Shown here: piece by piece, positions 37,601 to 40,430 of the stretch | How the letters are laid out: each line of letters starts with the position of its first letter | Position numbering within the stretch: position 1 is the first letter of the stretch | Virus record (IMG/VR): IMGVR_UViG_3300028920_000145 | Span: 1-40,430 of that record | Direction: 5' to 3' (one strand) | DNA: 40,430 nt | From: a virus | Program-made: the position numbers and the translations under genes | The notes under the pieces: model-generated | Databases searched by the model: none | What the model was told of the DNA's origin: nothing | The model's input: the letters and a program-made list of their open reading frames with translations, nothing else

Positions 37601-37740
37601 ACTACGGTAACGCCGTCATAATCAGGCCGCCCGGTAATCCAGCGGAAATAATAATCGCTTCCGTCCTGGTAAAGCCCCTCATCCGTATCGGCAGCAGAGG
37701 CATTGGTGGCTATCTGGACAGCATAATGAATGGTGCTCAT
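34654..37740 (-). CDS. Tail tip / baseplate hub protein
   Basis: A 1028-residue protein. The N-terminus (about 1-160) is beta-rich (TVQIIDVTIQGNYGTLSGF). VCFGNINRAKLISVYENKTG near 195 resembles the hub region of siphovirus tail tip proteins. The C-terminal part (about 660-1000) has helices and strands (KELAEQTFTGIHTTIDGKKR). It lies after the Dit-like gene, the usual place of the Tal/central fibre. Acidic, threonine-rich end. No peptidase motif seen. Confidence 0.65.
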   Translation of the reverse strand: MSTIHYAVQIATNASAADTDEGLYQDGSDYYFRWITGRPDYDGVTVVPTGDNDGDIWKEGILLSEKQFSPTVQIIDVTIQGNYGTLSGFSFTRKNSGKFWNYLNTNSIYLINQTVKFFVIIDDVFYQRWQGVIIETPYDETSFKFICEDDFKTVHKTLPPAVISNTTFPKLNTKADGEAIPVCFGNINRAKLISVYENKTGLILYFDTTYEIGSGRRNVRIASLKNYSQGSKIIQLNTGLLPYSAGELAGNYIRVAIGGTNESLKITDNSEVQSSGGNTYINIYVDKWFDSPPQTENATDNGTTSLHIWYLEILTLKSTQIISNQEINSFELGVNGNIARLYFWDKDQDDYISAVESIDRTSKTNIGNVGYPGIEILNKGVNLDGEVREMLTIKPEFISCSYSNALGSFVSSTLITGGNDNPDLHDRDISSSYNHICKKNLGEGSLQAIYEFEMIIPEQLLNTVYENVYIVMDQDLLFEDDTDSISINYAFSAIDFADRETASIKNYDVYYFGRDSNLEAGITKEWNLIPKIYYNEVADDDTFNEKKIYIDIQEFIENNKAFQAFKKLKLTVTATVARAVNPEKQFTYTFREITFVAVKKISLTNQDAFTKIKGEEVSAVLTDNVYRGFQHILETYDGVASGNIDYDNLASKRAFWKIGRQVTDRKNSFEYLKELAEQTFTGIHTTIDGKKRITAFRDNTTSVATHDESKIIKGSLRRLTNTSISDIFNEFKIKFDYNPANDTFNRSLFITNVEQASFPSRFVSIGTDGTTHSGDLTAYWFFIYPDGLSQCMLTFSPAPSWATVDDYISFDAGGGIYFAFGRVVAIDGNDLMIEFENDAGIANAANGSSGTVYEHSKGVAKWQSEFVGGINDYATAANWWDVCHESYLRNRVVKSFEAECKWFPDNENFVEGSGGSGNAAYYYLQQLVEWTTRQKEKISYALPINSTNLALELLDHITFEDDIYTNAGNRVGWITKIKLNPANDLLEVEAILEPEDIIETGGLIIETGDAPDTITESGSETDTITEGA

Positions 37741-38498
37741 GGCGTGGGTTCCTCAGCAAATACAAGGCGCAAATTCCAGAAAATGAGATTTTCCCGTCCC
37801 AGTTCTTCCCACTCGATTATTTTTGTGTAAAAAGTATCATAATCGCCCCTCCGCTGGCCAAATGGTTTTGTTATGCCTATGTTCGGGAATGCAAAAGCGG
37901 CCGTCCTGCCCGTGTCACGCAAATACCGCCTTATCGCTTTCATCTCCTCCAGCGTCTGGGCAAAGACCGCCTCAAACCGCCCCGGGTCTGTTGCCTTGTC
38001 CAGGTAGGAAGCAATCCGGTCGTAGGTGAACTCACGGGAAACATCGAATTTACTGCCCGCCTCATACTGCCAGGAAGCAGGGCGCAGCGTGGATAAAGAT
38101 GCCGCTGGACTGCTTACAAAGGAAGGGGAAAGCAGCCGCAACCGTAAGGGCATTGAGTATTTACCGTAAGAAAGCCGCTGTATCTTTCCAAAATCGACCA
38201 CCGTCACGTCAAGGTTGCCACTATAATCAATATCCGCCCCGAAGATTTCCTCACCTGTTCCGCAGGAGATATTAAAGTTTTCCCGCTCGGTATTCAGCAC
38301 TTCCTCCAGATCGGCCAGTTCAGAGGCAGGCCCCTGGAATAAAACTGAACTCTCATAGACATCCTCATCACTTCCCCGGTCCGTGGCTTCATAATATCCG
38401 TTGGCTTTCTGAAACCACTGCACCGCCAGGCTTGTATCGGGCTTATAACCCCATACCACATAGACGGTATTGTCCAGCCCTGAGACGTCCCAAATCAT
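37737..38498 (-). CDS. Distal tail protein (Dit-like)
   Basis: A 253-residue protein with 4-nt overlaps on both sides (tape measure, hub). Residues 60-120 (VLFQGPASELADLEEVLN, NISCGTGEEIFGADIDYSG) and 170-253 (RRYLRDTGRTAAFAFPNIG, LIFWNLRLVFAEE) show the beta pattern of Dit proteins that cap the tube. Position after the tape measure supports this. Confidence 0.7.
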   Translation of the reverse strand: MIWDVSGLDNTVYVVWGYKPDTSLAVQWFQKANGYYEATDRGSDEDVYESSVLFQGPASELADLEEVLNTERENFNISCGTGEEIFGADIDYSGNLDVTVVDFGKIQRLSYGKYSMPLRLRLLSPSFVSSPAASLSTLRPASWQYEAGSKFDVSREFTYDRIASYLDKATDPGRFEAVFAQTLEEMKAIRRYLRDTGRTAAFAFPNIGITKPFGQRRGDYDTFYTKIIEWEELGRENLIFWNLRLVFAEEPTP

Positions 38499-40430
38499 AT
38501 CGCTAAGGCCGCCACTTCTGATTGTGTGCGGGCAAACCCGTCTAAACGCTCCTGGATTGTGTCACCTATAAGCCCGGCCGTGTATTCCCCATCCTGAGAG
38601 CCATTAACAGTAATATTTATGTCCCCTATATTAAGGGACGTCCCGAGTTTTTGGCCGCCATTCGCCAGGGCCAGGATATTCCGCTGTTGTGCTGCGTTTA
38701 AGATTAACTCTCCCCTGTTGGCAAGTACGGGTACTTTATCCCCCGTCATCGGCCCCTGCTGGACAAACCCCCCGCTCTGGAATTTCTGCGCTTTGATCGT
38801 GGCTACCCTGGCAAAGCCAGCTGCTATAGCTGCGGCGGCCGCTGCACCACCCAAAGCAGGCCCCACAATGGGAATACCCGCCATAGATTTAAAAGCCGCC
38901 TGAGCGCCTGCAATCGTGTCTATCACGGTTTGAGTAATAGCGGCAGCCTTATATATAGCCCCAAACTCTTTTGTTTTCGCAGCCACTTCACCTAAATTTG
39001 ATACTAAATTAGATAATCCTTGTTTTCTTGCGGCCATTTCTGATTGTAAAATCGCCTTCGATGCCTGTGCAGAATCTTTGTCTTTCTGTATACGTTCATC
39101 TCTATATTTATCCTGTATCGCCTGCAATCTTTGTTCTGCCGTTTCCTCAAAAAGCGCCTTGTCAGCCCCCGCTTTTTCCAGGATTGCTTTTTCCTGGTCT
39201 AAACGGTTCTGCAATGCCTGGATTTCCGCTGCCTCCCTGCCTGCAACCGCCTCCAGGGATATAAGATTTAACTGCTCCTGCAATTGCTTGGCGGCTTTTA
39301 TCTCGTTCTCCATGCCTGCCTGCGCCATCGGAGACGGGGCAGCACCTGGCTTTCGGCCTGTGGCTTTTTGGACTTTATCCCCCGCCTTTTTCGCTTCCTC
39401 TCCGAATTTCTTCCAGGCTTCTGCCGCCTGTCCTGTCTTTTCCCAATCGGCAATCCCTTCCTTATAAAGATCGTCCCTCGCCTTTTTACTTTGTTCTGCA
39501 AAGGTCTTTATTTTTTCCTCGGTTATTTTAAGGCTTAAAACCCATCCATCGGGAATTAACCTATCTGGCAGCGCCTTGATTATTTCATTGACCGTATTGA
39601 GCATGGAATAAAAAGCGCCGGTTATATTTCCCGTCCAGCCCATTATTCCCGCGGCGGCCATTTTGAAAAACCCGCTTATGGTGTTGAATGTATCCTTGAA
39701 GGCGCCCACCACTATTTCCGCAGAAATGGCTAATTTTCTGAACCTTTCTTCTAATTGTTCGCCTTTTAGGCCAGCCGTGAAAAACTGTTCCAATTCTTGT
39801 GCGCTTTTAATGACCAATGGAATAAAAGCCTTTCCTAATTTTTCCTTTATATCCCCGATTGTCATATCCATTTGCTGAAGTGGTCCGGCACCGACTTTTG
39901 CGACTGCTCTTGCCATTCCTCCGAAATGTCTATCCAATCCATAAATTAAATTGTCCAGCCTTTCAGTAGAACCGACCACCCCTTCAACTTGGATTCCATA
40001 CCGAGAAAGGGCGTTTGTGGAACTGCCCAGGGTCTTTGAAACCAGATCAGCCGCCACCGCCAAATCCATTTTTTTAGCCGCTGCTAAATCCTGAACTAAT
40101 GGAATAACTTTTGCGATTTGATCTTCTTCATCCACGAAAGCGGCGATTAATGCCTGAGCCTGGATCGTGGCTTCATCGCCAAATAATGTTACTTTCTGTA
40201 ATGAAGATGCCTGATCTAATAATCTAGTTGATGTATAACCCAAAGCCTGCGCCAGCTGCGCCTCCGCCTTCGCCTGCGTATCAAACAACGCGATTGATTC
40301 CTTAAGGAGACTGTTTACCTTACGGAAGGCAAAAAAGCCCACCACTGCCGCCCCTACGCTTTTTAAACTATTGGATAATTTCTTACTGGCCTCCTGCGCC
40401 AGGTTCATTGATTTCCTGATTTCCCGGTTA
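38495..40430 (-). CDS. Tape measure protein (allele 2), N-terminus cut by window edge
   Basis: 637 residues from the inner ATG at 40408, and the frame continues (NREIRKS) off the right edge. With the first 39 residues seen at 1113-997 the full protein is about 676 residues. Long helices (about 330-460), hydrophobic segments (AIYKAAAITQTVIDTI and GPALGGAAAAAAIAAGF near 490-540) and Ala-rich C-terminus are normal for tape measures. By the usual 1.5 angstrom per residue rule the tail would be about 100 nm. It overlaps the Dit-like gene by 4 nt. Confidence 0.9.
   Translation of the reverse strand, partial: NREIRKSMNLAQEASKKLSNSLKSVGAAVVGFFAFRKVNSLLKESIALFDTQAKAEAQLAQALGYTSTRLLDQASSLQKVTLFGDEATIQAQALIAAFVDEEDQIAKVIPLVQDLAAAKKMDLAVAADLVSKTLGSSTNALSRYGIQVEGVVGSTERLDNLIYGLDRHFGGMARAVAKVGAGPLQQMDMTIGDIKEKLGKAFIPLVIKSAQELEQFFTAGLKGEQLEERFRKLAISAEIVVGAFKDTFNTISGFFKMAAAGIMGWTGNITGAFYSMLNTVNEIIKALPDRLIPDGWVLSLKITEEKIKTFAEQSKKARDDLYKEGIADWEKTGQAAEAWKKFGEEAKKAGDKVQKATGRKPGAAPSPMAQAGMENEIKAAKQLQEQLNLISLEAVAGREAAEIQALQNRLDQEKAILEKAGADKALFEETAEQRLQAIQDKYRDERIQKDKDSAQASKAILQSEMAARKQGLSNLVSNLGEVAAKTKEFGAIYKAAAITQTVIDTIAGAQAAFKSMAGIPIVGPALGGAAAAAAIAAGFARVATIKAQKFQSGGFVQQGPMTGDKVPVLANRGELILNAAQQRNILALANGGQKLGTSLNIGDINITVNGSQDGEYTAGLIGDTIQERLDGFARTQSEVAALAI
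39413..40430. repeat. Right copy of the divergent 1018-nt end redundancy
   Basis: Aligns to 1-1018 without gaps. The divergent blocks here are more AT-rich than in the left copy, for example near 39745-39900. Both keep the tape measure frame open. Confidence 0.85.

Noticed and set aside
1-40430. CRISPR array, diversity-generating retroelement, integrase or normal tRNA
   Set aside because: No regularly spaced repeats, no reverse transcriptase, no tyrosine or serine recombinase motifs, and no fold obeying tRNA rules were seen by eye. Software scans were not possible.

Overview
The window looks like one almost complete genome of an uncultivated tailed phage, assembled from mixed DNA. It carries a full head and tail gene set (small and large terminase, DUF935/Mu gp29-like portal, Mu gpF-, gpG-, gp36- and gp37-like proteins, protease/scaffold, capsid, decoration protein, tail tube, frameshifted tail chaperone, tape measure, distal tail, hub, fibres). 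No sheath or contractile baseplate gene is seen, so a siphovirus is inferred. The structural genes resemble Mu-like head modules, but there is no MuA/MuB transposase, integrase or repressor. Bases 1-1018 align without gaps to 39413-40430. This suggests a circular or circularly permuted unit of about 39.4 kb, cut inside the tape-measure gene and represented there by two different alleles. The host cannot be named from the sequence.

Layout. A divergent region (8591-9218) holds no gene but is rich in stable hairpins and probably makes a large structured RNA. To its right on the + strand (9219-15722) lie a ParB-like protein, a Mom-like modification protein, small terminase, a 34-codon gene, large terminase, portal, gpF, gpG and a Mor-like activator. 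To its left on the - strand (8590 down to 1, continuing from 40430) lie protease/scaffold, decoration protein, capsid, head-tail connectors and tail tube. Next comes an inserted small-gene module with its own promoter, a hammerhead ribozyme and twin terminators, then the tail chaperone and tape measure. After the contig break come distal tail, hub, three fibre-type proteins and a holin-like protein.

From about 27.8 kb to 15.7 kb, still on the - strand, is the accessory and replication region. It holds a DXD glycosyltransferase, small regulators, an Erf annealing protein, two integron-like gene cassettes with attC-like sites, a two-domain GT2 glycosyltransferase, a replication initiator with iteron-like repeats, a DnaB-like ATPase, many small zinc-binding or coiled-coil proteins, a C5 cytosine methyltransferase, a pentapeptide protein, another methyltransferase, a DUF1064 nuclease-like protein and an M15 endolysin-like peptidase.

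How it works together. Erf, initiator and DnaB-like ATPase form the replication/recombination set. C5 methyltransferase and the ParB/Mom pair are likely anti-restriction DNA modification. Terminase, portal, protease/scaffold and capsid build and fill the head. Chaperone, tape measure and distal proteins build a long tail. M15 peptidase plus small membrane proteins are lysis candidates. The most unusual signals are the attC-like cassettes (24594-25099), the type I hammerhead ribozyme (2462-2511), the roughly 0.5 kb structured RNA candidate, and two conserved reading frames overlapping in the 3' end of the C5 methyltransferase gene.
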